From the NCBI RefSeq assembly GCF_026624755.1, contig NZ_JAPMXC010000001.1, positions 1,708,365-1,772,364 on the forward strand: a stretch of DNA of 64,000 nt. Reading direction: 5' to 3'. This stretch comes from Robbsia betulipollinis. GTDB lineage: Bacteria > Pseudomonadota > Gammaproteobacteria > Burkholderiales > Burkholderiaceae. Position 1 is the first letter of the stretch, and each line of letters starts with the position of its first letter. This document shows, piece after piece, positions 1 through 8,308 of this stretch. The notes under the pieces are model-generated. The model did no database searches and was not told the origin of the DNA. It saw only the letters and a program-made list of their open reading frames with translations. The position numbers were made by a program, and so were the translations under genes.

Positions 1-62
1 CCCGGAATGTCAAGCACTCCACATAGTTCGGCGATCAGATCGTTGCGGCGCTCGAGACTCAT
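1..62 (-). CDS. hpaB: Type III secretion chaperone, HpaB-like (partial)
   Basis: Only the first 20 codons are inside the window; the gene runs off the left edge. The visible N-terminus (MSLERRNDLIAELC...) has the amphipathic leucine-rich first helix typical of CesT-family chaperones, which bind effectors in the cytosol and dock them to the secretion ATPase. The position supports the call: in Xanthomonas-type Hrp clusters hpaB directly follows the pilin gene, as here. The name rests mainly on synteny because most of the protein is not visible. No clear ribosome binding site precedes the ATG at position 62. Confidence 0.5.
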   Translation of the reverse strand, partial: MSLERRNDLIAELCGVLDIP

Positions 63-96
63 TGCGTTATGAGTATAAAAAAGAAGAAAAAATCGT

Positions 97-140
97 AAAA
101 AAACGAGTGGCGCACGGCTTGGGCCGATGTGCCACTCGTT
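97..140 (-). terminator. Rho-independent terminator between pilin gene and hpaB
   Basis: On the minus strand a GC-rich hairpin with outer arms CGAGTGGC and GCCACTCG (positions 104-138) is followed at once by seven T residues. It lies downstream of the pilin-like gene and upstream of the hpaB start. It would end most transcripts after the pilin gene, and any hpaB expression would need read-through or its own promoter. Confidence 0.8.
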
Positions 141-173
141 ACCGGTTTGGCCGGACGGATCCGGCCGACACCA

Positions 174-368
174 TTAGCCTTGCGTGAGCGACTTCGCGTT
201 CTTCGGGCCGGATTCCTGCAGCTGCATTTCCGTCATCGCGGTGTTGATCGCGTTCTGCGCGACCATGGCGGATTGCATCGCCGCGATGGCCGAGGTTGCG
301 GTGCTGGCGTCGGAAGCGGTCGCGCCGGCGGTGGTCAAAGCGGAAGTGGTGGTGGTGGACGTGGTCAT
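174..368 (-). CDS. hrpE: Hrp pilin-like small protein (HrpE/HrpY position)
   Basis: A 64-residue protein starting MTTSTTTTSAL. The first half is Thr/Ser/Ala-rich without hydrophobic segments, and the second half is a Met/Gln/Ala-rich predicted helix ending QGESG-like and NAKSLTQG. Hrp pilins are short, composition-biased and very poorly conserved, with a C-terminal helix that polymerises into the extracellular Hrp pilus. The gene sits between hrpD6 and hpaB, the place of hrpE in Xanthomonas, and is followed by a strong terminator, as expected for an abundant subunit. The ATG at 368 is chosen because GGAG lies seven bases upstream. The call depends on position and composition, not on recognisable sequence identity. 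Confidence 0.6.
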   Translation of the reverse strand: MTTSTTTTSALTTAGATASDASTATSAIAAMQSAMVAQNAINTAMTEMQLQESGPKNAKSLTQG

Positions 369-496
369 AATCAATCTCCAAAACGATAAAGGACCCGCGA
401 GGGCAGATGCCGAAAACTCGGCTTTGGAAAAAACGCCGTTACGGGACGCACGGCGGTAAGGCGGCCTCCCCGGTGCGGCGGGCGGCGTGGTGCGAA

Positions 497-763
497 CTAC
501 GAAGAAACTTTCTCGGCCTGCAGGCGCTGGCAGATCGCCGCGGCCGCCAGCAATCCATCGGCGACGACCTTGCCGGCGCTGCGGACGTGCGCTTCGGGAG
601 TGGCCGCGCTGGCTTGCGCGATACCCGCCGCCACCCGGTTCAGCTCGTCGATGCCTTCCCGCACGCGCGGGTCGTGGGGATTGCTCGCCGCCAGCGTGAT
701 GATCTGATCGAGCGTGGCCTGCATCTGCGGCGTGATGTCGGCGATGGCATTGAACATGGTCAT
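497..763 (-). CDS. hrpD6: HrpD6-like T3SS accessory protein
   Basis: An 88-residue, mostly helical cytosolic-type protein (MTMFNAIADIT...) with no signal peptide or membrane segment. HrpD6 of Xanthomonas is about 80 residues, is needed for secretion and lies directly after hrpD5/hrcD; this gene is in the same place, starting three bases after the hrcD stop codon. No catalytic motif is visible. The name comes from size and synteny. A gap of about 128 bp separates it from the pilin-like gene. Confidence 0.6.
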   Translation of the reverse strand: MTMFNAIADITPQMQATLDQIITLAASNPHDPRVREGIDELNRVAAGIAQASAATPEAHVRSAGKVVADGLLAAAAICQRLQAEKVSS

Positions 764-766
764 TTT

Positions 767-1837
767 CTAATCGTCCTGCTGCGAGAGATCGGCGGATGTG
801 ACAGGGGGCGGTCCGGGCGGGCTGGACGGCTCGGCCGCGAAACTCTTCGTGCCATCCTGCAACTGCACGTAGCGCACGTCGTCGGAGTCGAGCATCGCGT
901 TGACGTTTTGCGGCGGCAGGGCGTTTTGCGTCAGCGTGTCGTCGATGCGGCGGATGGCCGTTCCGTAATCGGTGCGGGCACGGGCCAGCGTCGCCCGGGT
1001 GCGCGTCAGATCGCGCGTCACACCCGAGACCGCGAAAGCGCCGCCACCCAGGTAACGGACCGTGATGCCGTCCTCGCCCAGCGACGAGCGCAGATCGTCC
1101 GCGACGCTGTCCGCCACGGCGAAGTGCGTCTCCACCTCGACCGCATCGTCATCCGACGAGAGCTGGCGCAGCGCGCGCGTGGTCGCCAATGCGTCGGCCG
1201 CCGTGGGTACGATGCCGCTGACGACGACGTGCCCATCGCTGCGCTCGGCGTGCAGATCGGGTTGGTGCAGACGGCGCAGGGCAACCTCGACCTTGTTGCG
1301 CTGGCGTTCGGCCGGCGTCATGCCTGCCGGGCGAATCGCCGCGTCGGCCTTGCCTGATTGTCCGGTGGTCAGCAGCAGCGTGAATCCGATCATCCCCGCA
1401 ACCGTCGCCGCGCAGGCGCCGGTGCGGACCATCCGCTTGCTGAAACGCTTGGGCGCACGTGCCGGCAACGCGGTCGCGTCGATATCGTCCTTCGGTGCAG
1501 CGGGCGCGCGCGGCGCCTCGGCCAACATCGCCTGCAGCAACTCCATGTCCGATGGCCAGTGCGCATCTGCCGGACCCACGCACAAGGCGATGTCGCCACA
1601 GCGGCGGGGCAACAGATCGTGCAGGCGTTCGGCCAGCCGCGTCGCGCCCCCAGCCGCCTGGGCAGCGCCGAACATGACGGTGCCGTCCTCTCGATAGTCC
1701 AATATCATCTGTTCGGCCTCCCAATCGCTGATCTGTATGTCGGCATCCGGGTGATCGCCGAGCGACCACGTCCCATGACGCAAATTTAAGCGAGCGCCCG
1801 CATGGCACCCGGTCAGAATCCGAATTTGTTTGGTCAT
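767..1837 (-). CDS. hrcD: T3SS inner membrane ring protein HrcD (HrpD5/SctD)
   Basis: A 356-residue protein of the SctD/YscD type, which forms the outer of the two inner-membrane rings of the basal body. The first ~100 residues are FHA-like (ILTGCHAGARLNL, then WSLGDHPDADI). One membrane segment follows at about residues 135-160, then a periplasmic part with BON-like repeats. That topology (cytosolic FHA-like, one TM, periplasmic ring modules) and the length fit the family. It lies between hpaA and hrpD6 as in Xanthomonas. The stop codon is TAG. Confidence 0.82.
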   Translation of the reverse strand: MTKQIRILTGCHAGARLNLRHGTWSLGDHPDADIQISDWEAEQMILDYREDGTVMFGAAQAAGGATRLAERLHDLLPRRCGDIALCVGPADAHWPSDMELLQAMLAEAPRAPAAPKDDIDATALPARAPKRFSKRMVRTGACAATVAGMIGFTLLLTTGQSGKADAAIRPAGMTPAERQRNKVEVALRRLHQPDLHAERSDGHVVVSGIVPTAADALATTRALRQLSSDDDAVEVETHFAVADSVADDLRSSLGEDGITVRYLGGGAFAVSGVTRDLTRTRATLARARTDYGTAIRRIDDTLTQNALPPQNVNAMLDSDDVRYVQLQDGTKSFAAEPSSPPGPPPVTSADLSQQDD

Positions 1838-1853
1838 TACCGAAACTCCTCAG

Positions 1854-2948
1854 TCACCGTGCGCCGAGCGAACATAGCCGCGCGATCGCCGAGCCATGAT
1901 GCGCGGATTGCCGCGGGGCACGCAGTTGCAACAGCCACAGTGGCAGCAGCAGATTGAATCGTTGTTGTTCCAGGGCGAGCTGCGCGCATGGCACGGGTTC
2001 GATCCCTTGCGCGGCGGCCGCAGCGATCAAACGGTCGCGCACGCGATCGAGCGTCGCGGACGGAGGATTCGTCGTCGACGCGCCCGTGTTCGTGGAATGC
2101 TTGCCGCTTTCCCGACAAGCCGTCAGATGGAGGCGCATGATGCGCATCGCCGCGTGTTCCGGCAAACCGGACGCGCCTGGTCGGAAAGGCATCGTCGGTC
2201 GTGCCGCCATGCCGCCCGCCGCGGCGGATGGGGCCCCGCGCGAACCCGACGGATGGCGGTTCGCCCCCATCAGGCCGAGCAGCGACGCTTCCGCCAGGGA
2301 TGTTGCGTCCGCAATGGTCGCGGGCGGGGCGGCGCGCTGAAAGCCCGCTCTCTTGCCAGGGCCGGTCGCGGAATCATGCGCGGTCGTCGCTCCCGCTGGC
2401 GCGTGCCGGGGCGTCGCACCTTTCTGATGCATCGGCTCACCGCGCCCGCCATCCAATGCGGTAAGCCGGTCCAATGGCGCGCCGCGCCCGCGCTCGTCGC
2501 CTTGCGAATCGGCGCTCTCGCCCTCTTGCTCCGCCACGGACAAGATCAACCGCTCCAGCGATTGCCGGTTCTCTTCGTCGAGCAGCAGCGCGATGCTTTC
2601 CGAATCGTCGTCCTGATCGTCATCGACGTCGGGGCCGCTCGACTGCGCGCGGCGGCGGCGGCGAGAGTGCTGCGCCTTGTGCCCCATCTTGGGATGATGC
2701 TCCACCAACTCTTGAAGTTCATCGAGTTCGGTCGGCGCGGGTTCGCTTTCCGCGGCGTCTCCTTGCGAAACGTCGCCGTTGCGCTGATGACGCGCGCGTG
2801 CCGCGCGGGCAGCGGACCGTTTCGCGCCGGCCGAATGCGCGGCGCTATGGCCGTGCTTCGCCACGTGTACGGCGTCGTTCTGCACGGCGTCGTTCGCGAC
2901 CATGTTCGCGACGCTCGTCATGCCGAAAGCCGCGCCGCCCGCCTTCAT
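1854..2948 (-). CDS. hpaA: HpaA-like secretion control protein
   Basis: The ATG overlaps the hrcS stop codon (ATGA), giving a 364-residue protein. It is Ala/Arg/His-rich and largely disordered, with a cluster of basic residues (HSRRRRRAQS) followed by an acidic stretch (DVDDDQDDD). Xanthomonas HpaA is a secreted control protein bound by HpaB, carries nuclear-localisation-like basic motifs and is encoded directly after hrcS. The present protein is longer than the ~275 residues usual there. The C-terminus (NLLLPLWLLQL) is the most ordered part. Identity is supported by synteny and basic motif, not by strong sequence recognition. Confidence 0.68.
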   Translation of the reverse strand: MKAGGAAFGMTSVANMVANDAVQNDAVHVAKHGHSAAHSAGAKRSAARAARARHQRNGDVSQGDAAESEPAPTELDELQELVEHHPKMGHKAQHSRRRRRAQSSGPDVDDDQDDDSESIALLLDEENRQSLERLILSVAEQEGESADSQGDERGRGAPLDRLTALDGGRGEPMHQKGATPRHAPAGATTAHDSATGPGKRAGFQRAAPPATIADATSLAEASLLGLMGANRHPSGSRGAPSAAAGGMAARPTMPFRPGASGLPEHAAMRIMRLHLTACRESGKHSTNTGASTTNPPSATLDRVRDRLIAAAAAQGIEPVPCAQLALEQQRFNLLLPLWLLQLRAPRQSAHHGSAIARLCSLGAR

Positions 2949-3205
2949 GGAAAGACCGCCTGCATCACCGAATGCGCGAATTCGAGCACCGCCGATGCGC
3001 CCCATGGCGCGCAGGCGAGAATCACCGCGGTCACGATGATCAGCTTCGCAACCTGCGAAATACTTGCATCCTGCAAGGACGTGATGGCCTGGAGAAAGGA
3101 AATCAGCAATCCCGACAGCGCCGCGGTGGCGACGGCGGGTAGCGAGACGAGCAGGCAGATCGTGAGCGCGCTCGTGGTCAGGCGGACGATGTTTTCGTAA
3201 TCCAT
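2945..3205 (-). CDS. hrcS: T3SS export apparatus protein HrcS
   Basis: An 86-residue integral membrane protein with two hydrophobic hairpin segments (around residues 15-38 and 50-75). SctS/FliQ proteins have this exact size and topology and form part of the SctRST export gate in the inner membrane. It starts four bases before the end of hrcR's downstream neighbour region and shares an ATGA stop/start overlap with hpaA, which points to coupled translation. Confidence 0.92.
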   Translation of the reverse strand: MDYENIVRLTTSALTICLLVSLPAVATAALSGLLISFLQAITSLQDASISQVAKLIIVTAVILACAPWGASAVLEFAHSVMQAVFP

Positions 3206-3209
3206 GGGG

Positions 3210-3860
3210 TCATTTATAGGTGGAAATCAGTCCGTGGATGAGCGTCGACCAGCCGTCCATTGCAACGAACAGCAGCAGCTTGAAGGGAATGGCGATATTC
3301 GTCGGCGTCACTTGCGACAGACCAAGCGCCATCAGAAGGTTCGCGACGATGAGGTCGATGACGATGAAAACCAGATACAGCAAAAAGCCGATCTTGAATG
3401 CCGAGGTCAGCTCGCTGACGGTGAACGAAGGCGCGAGCACGATGAGGTCGTCGGGCTTGAGGCTCGCGGCCATTTCCGCGGGCCAGATCTGTTTCGCGGA
3501 ATGGATAAAGAAGGCCTTGTCCCGCTCCGTCGTGTGCTTGGACAGGAACTGCCGGAACGGCTCGCGCGCCGCGTCGAAGAGGGAGACCACGTTGACGCTG
3601 CCGTCCCCCTGGCCCTGCATCTTCTGCGCCGCGTCATACGCCTGCATGCCGATCGGCGCCATCACGAAGCACGACACGATAAGCGCGATGCCATTCATCA
3701 CCGTCGACGGGGGAACCTGCTGCGTGCCCAGCGCGCTACGCAGCAGGCCGAGCACGATGACGATTTTCGTGTACGAGGTAACCACCATCGCGACGAAGGG
3801 CAACAGGCCCAGCGCCAGCAGCGTGATCAGCAGCGTGGCGGGGTTGAGGTTAGCGCCCAT
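3210..3860 (-). CDS. hrcR: T3SS export apparatus protein HrcR
   Basis: A 216-residue SctR/FliP protein. The N-terminus is hydrophobic (NPATLLITLLALGLLPF), followed by the family motifs TSYTKIVIVLGLLRSALGTQQVPP and, near the C-terminus, PFKLLLFVAMDGW. The ATG at 3860 is chosen because it yields the usual length and overlaps the last codons of hrcQ by 11 bp; open sequence upstream belongs to hrcQ. It forms the core of the export gate with HrcS and HrcT. Confidence 0.95.
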   Translation of the reverse strand: MGANLNPATLLITLLALGLLPFVAMVVTSYTKIVIVLGLLRSALGTQQVPPSTVMNGIALIVSCFVMAPIGMQAYDAAQKMQGQGDGSVNVVSLFDAAREPFRQFLSKHTTERDKAFFIHSAKQIWPAEMAASLKPDDLIVLAPSFTVSELTSAFKIGFLLYLVFIVIDLIVANLLMALGLSQVTPTNIAIPFKLLLFVAMDGWSTLIHGLISTYK

Positions 3861-5007
3861 CGTCGGCGGCGAGATGCGTGATCCGAACGCCGAGATTGTC
3901 ACCCACGGCCACCAGTTCCCCGGTGCCGAGGGTACGGCCGCATGAAACCAGCCTGACCGGGGCGTCGGCAATGGGGGTCGGCAGTTCGAGCAGATGCCCC
4001 GGACCCATCGCCGCCAGCGCCGCGAGCGGCAGCGTCAGCGCGCCGATCTCGACATGCACCAGGACTTCCAGCGCATCCAGCGCATGCCGCGTCGCCGGCG
4101 CGGCTGCCGTGTCCGGTGCCGTCGGGTCCGGGTCGGCATCGTCCGCGAAGGTCCGCGCAGCGTAATCCAGTGTGTCGTTCGTCATGGTGAAAGGGCCTTT
4201 CAATGTGATACGCGAACCGCCGACATCGACGGGTATCCGGTATTGCATGCCGCCGGGTGCACCCCACCGAAGCTCGCATTCCGCGAGCGGTGCGCCCGGG
4301 CGGTAGGGTTGGCGCAGCGGCCAACCGAGGAGTACGTCTCCCTCGCGCAACGAGGCCAGCACCGCGGGCCGGTAGCCGCGGCTGGCGATGCGCAGACGGC
4401 CCGGCAGGGGCAACGCGGCGAGGTGACCGGCATTCGCGGTTTCCGGCATCGCCTCGCGTGAGGCGCCGAGCGCGGCCACGAGCGCCGGCGCGATGTCCTC
4501 GACGACGCACGACAACGGCGCGAACGCGGACACCGCGATCATCAGTGCCAGGCCGTACTCGGCGGGGCGGCCGAGCGGCGCATCCGGGGCGTTGCCAGCC
4601 GATGCCGCGCGCGCGAATGGCGACGCGCGCTCCACGTCAGGCGTCAGGTTGGCGATGGCGAGTCCCACGAGCGGACCGATGCCGATATCGTTGTCGCCGG
4701 TTCGCAGCGGCGCGAGCCAGGGCTCCAGGAAGAGATTGGCGAGGGCGACGCGGCGGCCCGGATTGTCGTCGCGGGCAATGCTTTCCAGCGCCGGAAAACG
4801 CGCGAGATCGATTCGGACGCGAGCGTCGCCATAAGCCGTCGTGAAGACCAGGCAGCCGGGCCGCAGCATCGCCGGCAGGTGCGAGGAGGCAAGCGGCCGC
4901 AGGCACGGCGTGACGAGGCGTGACAGGTCCGCCAGCGGTCGCGAATAGGTGCGAAGCCGGTCGCCTAGACGGATGCGATGGCGATCGGGATGGGAGGAAT
5001 GATCCAT
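3850..5007 (-). CDS. hrcQ: T3SS C-ring protein HrcQ
   Basis: A 385-residue protein whose last ~80 residues form a SpoA/FliN-type domain (LEVLVHVEIGALTLPLA through LGVRITHLAADD). SctQ proteins build the cytosolic sorting platform below the export gate. It is a single full-length gene, as in Xanthomonas and Ralstonia, and is not split into hrcQA/hrcQB as in Pseudomonas syringae. It lies downstream of hpaP and overlaps hrcR. No clear ribosome binding site precedes the start, so an alternative start is possible. Confidence 0.88.
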   Translation of the reverse strand: MDHSSHPDRHRIRLGDRLRTYSRPLADLSRLVTPCLRPLASSHLPAMLRPGCLVFTTAYGDARVRIDLARFPALESIARDDNPGRRVALANLFLEPWLAPLRTGDNDIGIGPLVGLAIANLTPDVERASPFARAASAGNAPDAPLGRPAEYGLALMIAVSAFAPLSCVVEDIAPALVAALGASREAMPETANAGHLAALPLPGRLRIASRGYRPAVLASLREGDVLLGWPLRQPYRPGAPLAECELRWGAPGGMQYRIPVDVGGSRITLKGPFTMTNDTLDYAARTFADDADPDPTAPDTAAAPATRHALDALEVLVHVEIGALTLPLAALAAMGPGHLLELPTPIADAPVRLVSCGRTLGTGELVAVGDNLGVRITHLAADDGR

Positions 5008-5089
5008 TCGATTCGGAGGCGATGACCGCGCCCTCCCCTTGACGCAGGTCAGGGCGCGGTCGCAAACATTCAGGTCGGGCCGTCGTGGT

Positions 5090-6259
5090 TCAGGTCGTGA
5101 TGTCGATGCTGACCTGGCGGCCGGTGCGTTTCGTCAGCCTGGACGCAAGTTCGTCCGTTTGTGCAGAGAGTAGGGCGCGCGACGCGGCGAGGGGGCTTGC
5201 AAAGCGAAGCGAGAGGTCGGCGCGCGAAACCGCGAGGGTCAGCACGGTCTCCGGCAGCAGCGCCGGATCGAGCCGGATCGACAATTCGCGATGACTGTCG
5301 TCGGCTTGGTGCCCCGTATCGGTGGATGCCACGGCTCCCGCGGACGCCAGGCCGCCATATCGCGTGGTCACCAGGCTCGTGAGGCGGGACAGCAGCGGAT
5401 GGTCGGGCGTCGCATCGTCGGGGTCGAGCGTGGCGTGGTCGAGCGTGGCGTGGTCGGGCGTGGCGTGGTCGGGCGTGCCGAGGAATGTGCTGGTGGGCGC
5501 GCCACGGCGCCCTTCGCCGGCAGCGTTGGCGCGACGCCGCACGCCCGGTTCGCCGCCGGCGCGCCACGCGACGGCGCGCGCGGACAGGACGCGGGCCGCG
5601 AGGGGGGATGCGTCGGGCGATGCCGTCGGGCCGGGTGTGTCGCCGAGTGACGGGCGCGCGTCGTGGACCCCGGGTGGCGTGGCCGGGTCCGTTGCGCGGT
5701 CGCCGTCCTCCCGCGCGCCGTTGCTGAGGCCGGGGAATGCGCCCGTCGCGCCCCAGGAGCGTGCGTCCCGCGCGAGTCCGGCGTCGCCGACGGTCGCGGC
5801 GTGCGCGGGCGAAGCCGGCACCGGCGGGCGGTCGGCCGCCCCTTCGGCGGGGAACGGCGGCAAATTGGCTGGCGATGCGTTCGGCGCGTCGCGACGTTCT
5901 CGTGAAAGCAGGCGACGCGCGTCGGTTTGTGCGCCGGTTTGCGTGTCGGCGTGGCGCCGCCTGTCCTCGGTCGAGCCGGCGCCGGCGTCCGGACCACCCG
6001 CGCCGGCACGGGTCCGACCGGACGTGTTCGCGGCTGCCTCGTCGCCAGGCGTGGCGGCGCGCGCCTGCGCGGCGGTCTTCGTGCCGTCGAGCAGACGCGC
6101 GAAGCGCGTGCCGGCGTCGGCCGCGTGCCGGTCGCCGGCACGCGTGGCGTCATCGACATGCAGCGGCGTCGGCGCGGTGCGGAAAAAGTCATGGGCCATG
6201 GCAGGGTCCGACGTGCGGGTCGTGGGGAAATCGTCTGCCGTACCGCCCGTGGGCGGCAT
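5090..6259 (-). CDS. hpaP: HpaP/HpaC-type substrate specificity switch protein
   Basis: A 389-residue, Pro/Ala/Arg-rich protein. Most of it is low-complexity linker; the C-terminal ~70 residues (SIRLDPALLPETVLTLAVSR...) are ordered and resemble the T3S4-type C-terminal domain of HpaC/HpaP, which binds the cytosolic domain of HrcU and switches export from early to late substrates. Its place between hrcV and hrcQ is the same as hpaP/hpaC in Xanthomonas and Ralstonia. It is longer than usual because of an expanded linker that includes a short tandem repeat. An alternative ATG at 6199 has a weak GGA ribosome site; the upstream ATG was kept. Confidence 0.72.
   Translation of the reverse strand: MPPTGGTADDFPTTRTSDPAMAHDFFRTAPTPLHVDDATRAGDRHAADAGTRFARLLDGTKTAAQARAATPGDEAAANTSGRTRAGAGGPDAGAGSTEDRRRHADTQTGAQTDARRLLSRERRDAPNASPANLPPFPAEGAADRPPVPASPAHAATVGDAGLARDARSWGATGAFPGLSNGAREDGDRATDPATPPGVHDARPSLGDTPGPTASPDASPLAARVLSARAVAWRAGGEPGVRRRANAAGEGRRGAPTSTFLGTPDHATPDHATLDHATLDPDDATPDHPLLSRLTSLVTTRYGGLASAGAVASTDTGHQADDSHRELSIRLDPALLPETVLTLAVSRADLSLRFASPLAASRALLSAQTDELASRLTKRTGRQVSIDITT
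5423..5479 (-). repeat. 15-bp tandem repeat inside hpaP
   Basis: Three full copies plus a partial copy of a 15-bp unit (gtcgAgcgtggcgtg, with A/G variation) encode repeated Asp-His-Ala-Thr-Pro/Leu in the disordered linker of HpaP. The in-frame period suggests length variation by slippage without loss of the C-terminal domain. Confidence 0.75.
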
Positions 6260-6283
6260 CTGGCCGGACGCGAGACGGGCGCA

Positions 6284-8296
6284 TTACAGCTTCAGGCTGC
6301 CGACCAATTGCAGGTCGATCTCGCCGTTGAGCTCCTGGAACGAATAGACGTTGAGCCAGTCGAGCCGTTTTTCGATCATGCGGCGGAAATAGCGCCGGAT
6401 GTCCGCCGCCGTGACCACCGCGAGATTAGCGGGCGGCGCGGACGTCGCCAGGCGTTCCAGATGCATCAGGATCACCTCGACCTGTTGCGGCTCCAGCGTC
6501 AGGAAGTTGCCCGCCGGCGTCGGTTTGATCGCCTGGCGAATCGTTTGTTCGAGTTCCTGGTCGAGCACGATCGCCGGCAGTCTGCGCAACCCCTGGGTGG
6601 CGCGATGCGCGATCATGCGGCCCAGGTCGCTGCGTACGTATTCGGTCAGCATGATCAGGTCCTTCTCCTTCGGGCCCCACGCCACCATGCTTTCCAGGAT
6701 CGAACGGATGTCGCGGATTGGAATCTGTTCCTCCAGCAGACGGCGCAGCACCTCGGCGATGCGCTGCACCGGCAGGGCCTTCTGTACTTCCGCGACCAGG
6801 CCGGGATAATCGGGCGTGACGCGTTCGAGTATCCACTGCGTTTCCTGCACCCCGATGAAGAGCCGCGCCTCGTGCCGCAGCATGCGGATCGCATGTTCGG
6901 CGATCGCCGCCTCGCGGTCCACGCTCGCTGCCGGCGCCACTGTCGCCACCGCTGTCGCGGTGGCCTTGGTCGCCCCGGGCGCCCCGATCGCCACTGTGGT
7001 CCCGTTGGTCAAGCCCCCCCCTGCGCCGACATCGACCGACGCCACGGGGACATCGTGGATCAGGACCTCGTACGAGGTGCCCGGCAACTGGTCGGAGGCC
7101 CAGAAGACGATGCCCGGGAAGGGCAGACCGAGTTCCTCTGTGACGACACGGCGGCCGGCCTCGAACGCATGGTCGAGACGACGCGGGTCGATCTTCTCGG
7201 CGAGCTTGGCCGATAGCTTGACCGCGAGCGGCGCGGCGAAGGGGGGCGCGCTGCGCAACATGCTGTTCGCCTCGATCTTCGCGCCCTCGCGCTGCAGCGA
7301 CGACAACGTGGCGTCACCGATCGGGTTGCGTTTGGCCGTCCCGCGCCGTACCGCCTGCCCGCCCAGGAAGATGATCGCGGCCAACACCACGAACATCGTG
7401 GACGGAAAGCCCGGCACGAGCGCGAAACCGCACAGCAGGACCGCCGCGGTGGTCAGCGCGCGCGAGCTGGTGCTGAGCTGCGCGGCCACCTCCATGCCCA
7501 ACGAGCGCGGCTTCTCATGTTCCTTCGAGACCCGCGTGATCATCACGCCGGCCGCCACGGAAATGAGCAGCGACGGAATCTGCGACACCATCGCATCGCC
7601 GATCGACAACACCGAGAAGCGTCCGGCGGCTTCGCCCGCGGTCATGCCGTGGTAGGTCGTGCCGATGACGATGCCCGCGGTGATGTTCACCAGCGTGATC
7701 ACGAGCCCGGCGATCGCGTCACCCTTGACGAACTTCATCGCGCCGTCCATGCCGCCGTGGAGCTGGCTCTCGACGGCGAGCATCGCGCGACGCTCGCGCG
7801 CGTCCTCGGGCGTCAGGCTGCCGGCGCGCACGTCGGCATCGATGCTCATCTGCTTGCCCGGCATCGCGTCGAGCGTGAAGCGTGCGCCCACCTCGGCGAC
7901 GCGCTCGGAACCCTTCGCGATGACGATGAACTGCACGGTGGTGATGATCAGGAACACCACCAGCCCGACCACCAGATTGCCGCCCACCACCAGCTCGCCG
8001 AAACTCTCGATGATGTGCCCCGCGTCCGCTTTGAGTAGGATCGATTTGGTCGACGCGATGTTGAGCGACAGCCGGAACAGCGTGGTGAACAGCAGCATCG
8101 ACGGGAACGCGGACAGCGTGGTGGCGTTCGGCACGTACATCGTCGCGGTCAGCAGCACGACGCTCAGCGTGATGTTGATGGCCAGCAGCATGTCGATCAG
8201 GTAGGTCGGCAGGGGCAGGATCATCAGCGCGACGATCGCCACCACCAGCGTGGCGATGCTGAATTCGCCCGAGTATTCCTGTATCCGGAGTTTCAT
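6284..8296 (-). CDS. hrcV: T3SS export gate protein HrcV
   Basis: A 670-residue SctV/FlhA-family protein. The N-terminal ~330 residues are strongly hydrophobic with several membrane segments and the conserved cytosolic loop (DAMPGKQMSIDADVRAG). The C-terminal half is the cytosolic ring domain that receives chaperone-effector complexes and couples to the proton motive force. An Ala/Thr/Gly-rich stretch (about residues 425-450) is a local expansion. The start has AGGAAACGTCC in front, and the gene lies 12 bp after hrcU. Confidence 0.96.
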   Translation of the reverse strand: MKLRIQEYSGEFSIATLVVAIVALMILPLPTYLIDMLLAINITLSVVLLTATMYVPNATTLSAFPSMLLFTTLFRLSLNIASTKSILLKADAGHIIESFGELVVGGNLVVGLVVFLIITTVQFIVIAKGSERVAEVGARFTLDAMPGKQMSIDADVRAGSLTPEDARERRAMLAVESQLHGGMDGAMKFVKGDAIAGLVITLVNITAGIVIGTTYHGMTAGEAAGRFSVLSIGDAMVSQIPSLLISVAAGVMITRVSKEHEKPRSLGMEVAAQLSTSSRALTTAAVLLCGFALVPGFPSTMFVVLAAIIFLGGQAVRRGTAKRNPIGDATLSSLQREGAKIEANSMLRSAPPFAAPLAVKLSAKLAEKIDPRRLDHAFEAGRRVVTEELGLPFPGIVFWASDQLPGTSYEVLIHDVPVASVDVGAGGGLTNGTTVAIGAPGATKATATAVATVAPAASVDREAAIAEHAIRMLRHEARLFIGVQETQWILERVTPDYPGLVAEVQKALPVQRIAEVLRRLLEEQIPIRDIRSILESMVAWGPKEKDLIMLTEYVRSDLGRMIAHRATQGLRRLPAIVLDQELEQTIRQAIKPTPAGNFLTLEPQQVEVILMHLERLATSAPPANLAVVTAADIRRYFRRMIEKRLDWLNVYSFQELNGEIDLQLVGSLKL

Positions 8297-8308
8297 GGAC
8301 GTTTCCTG

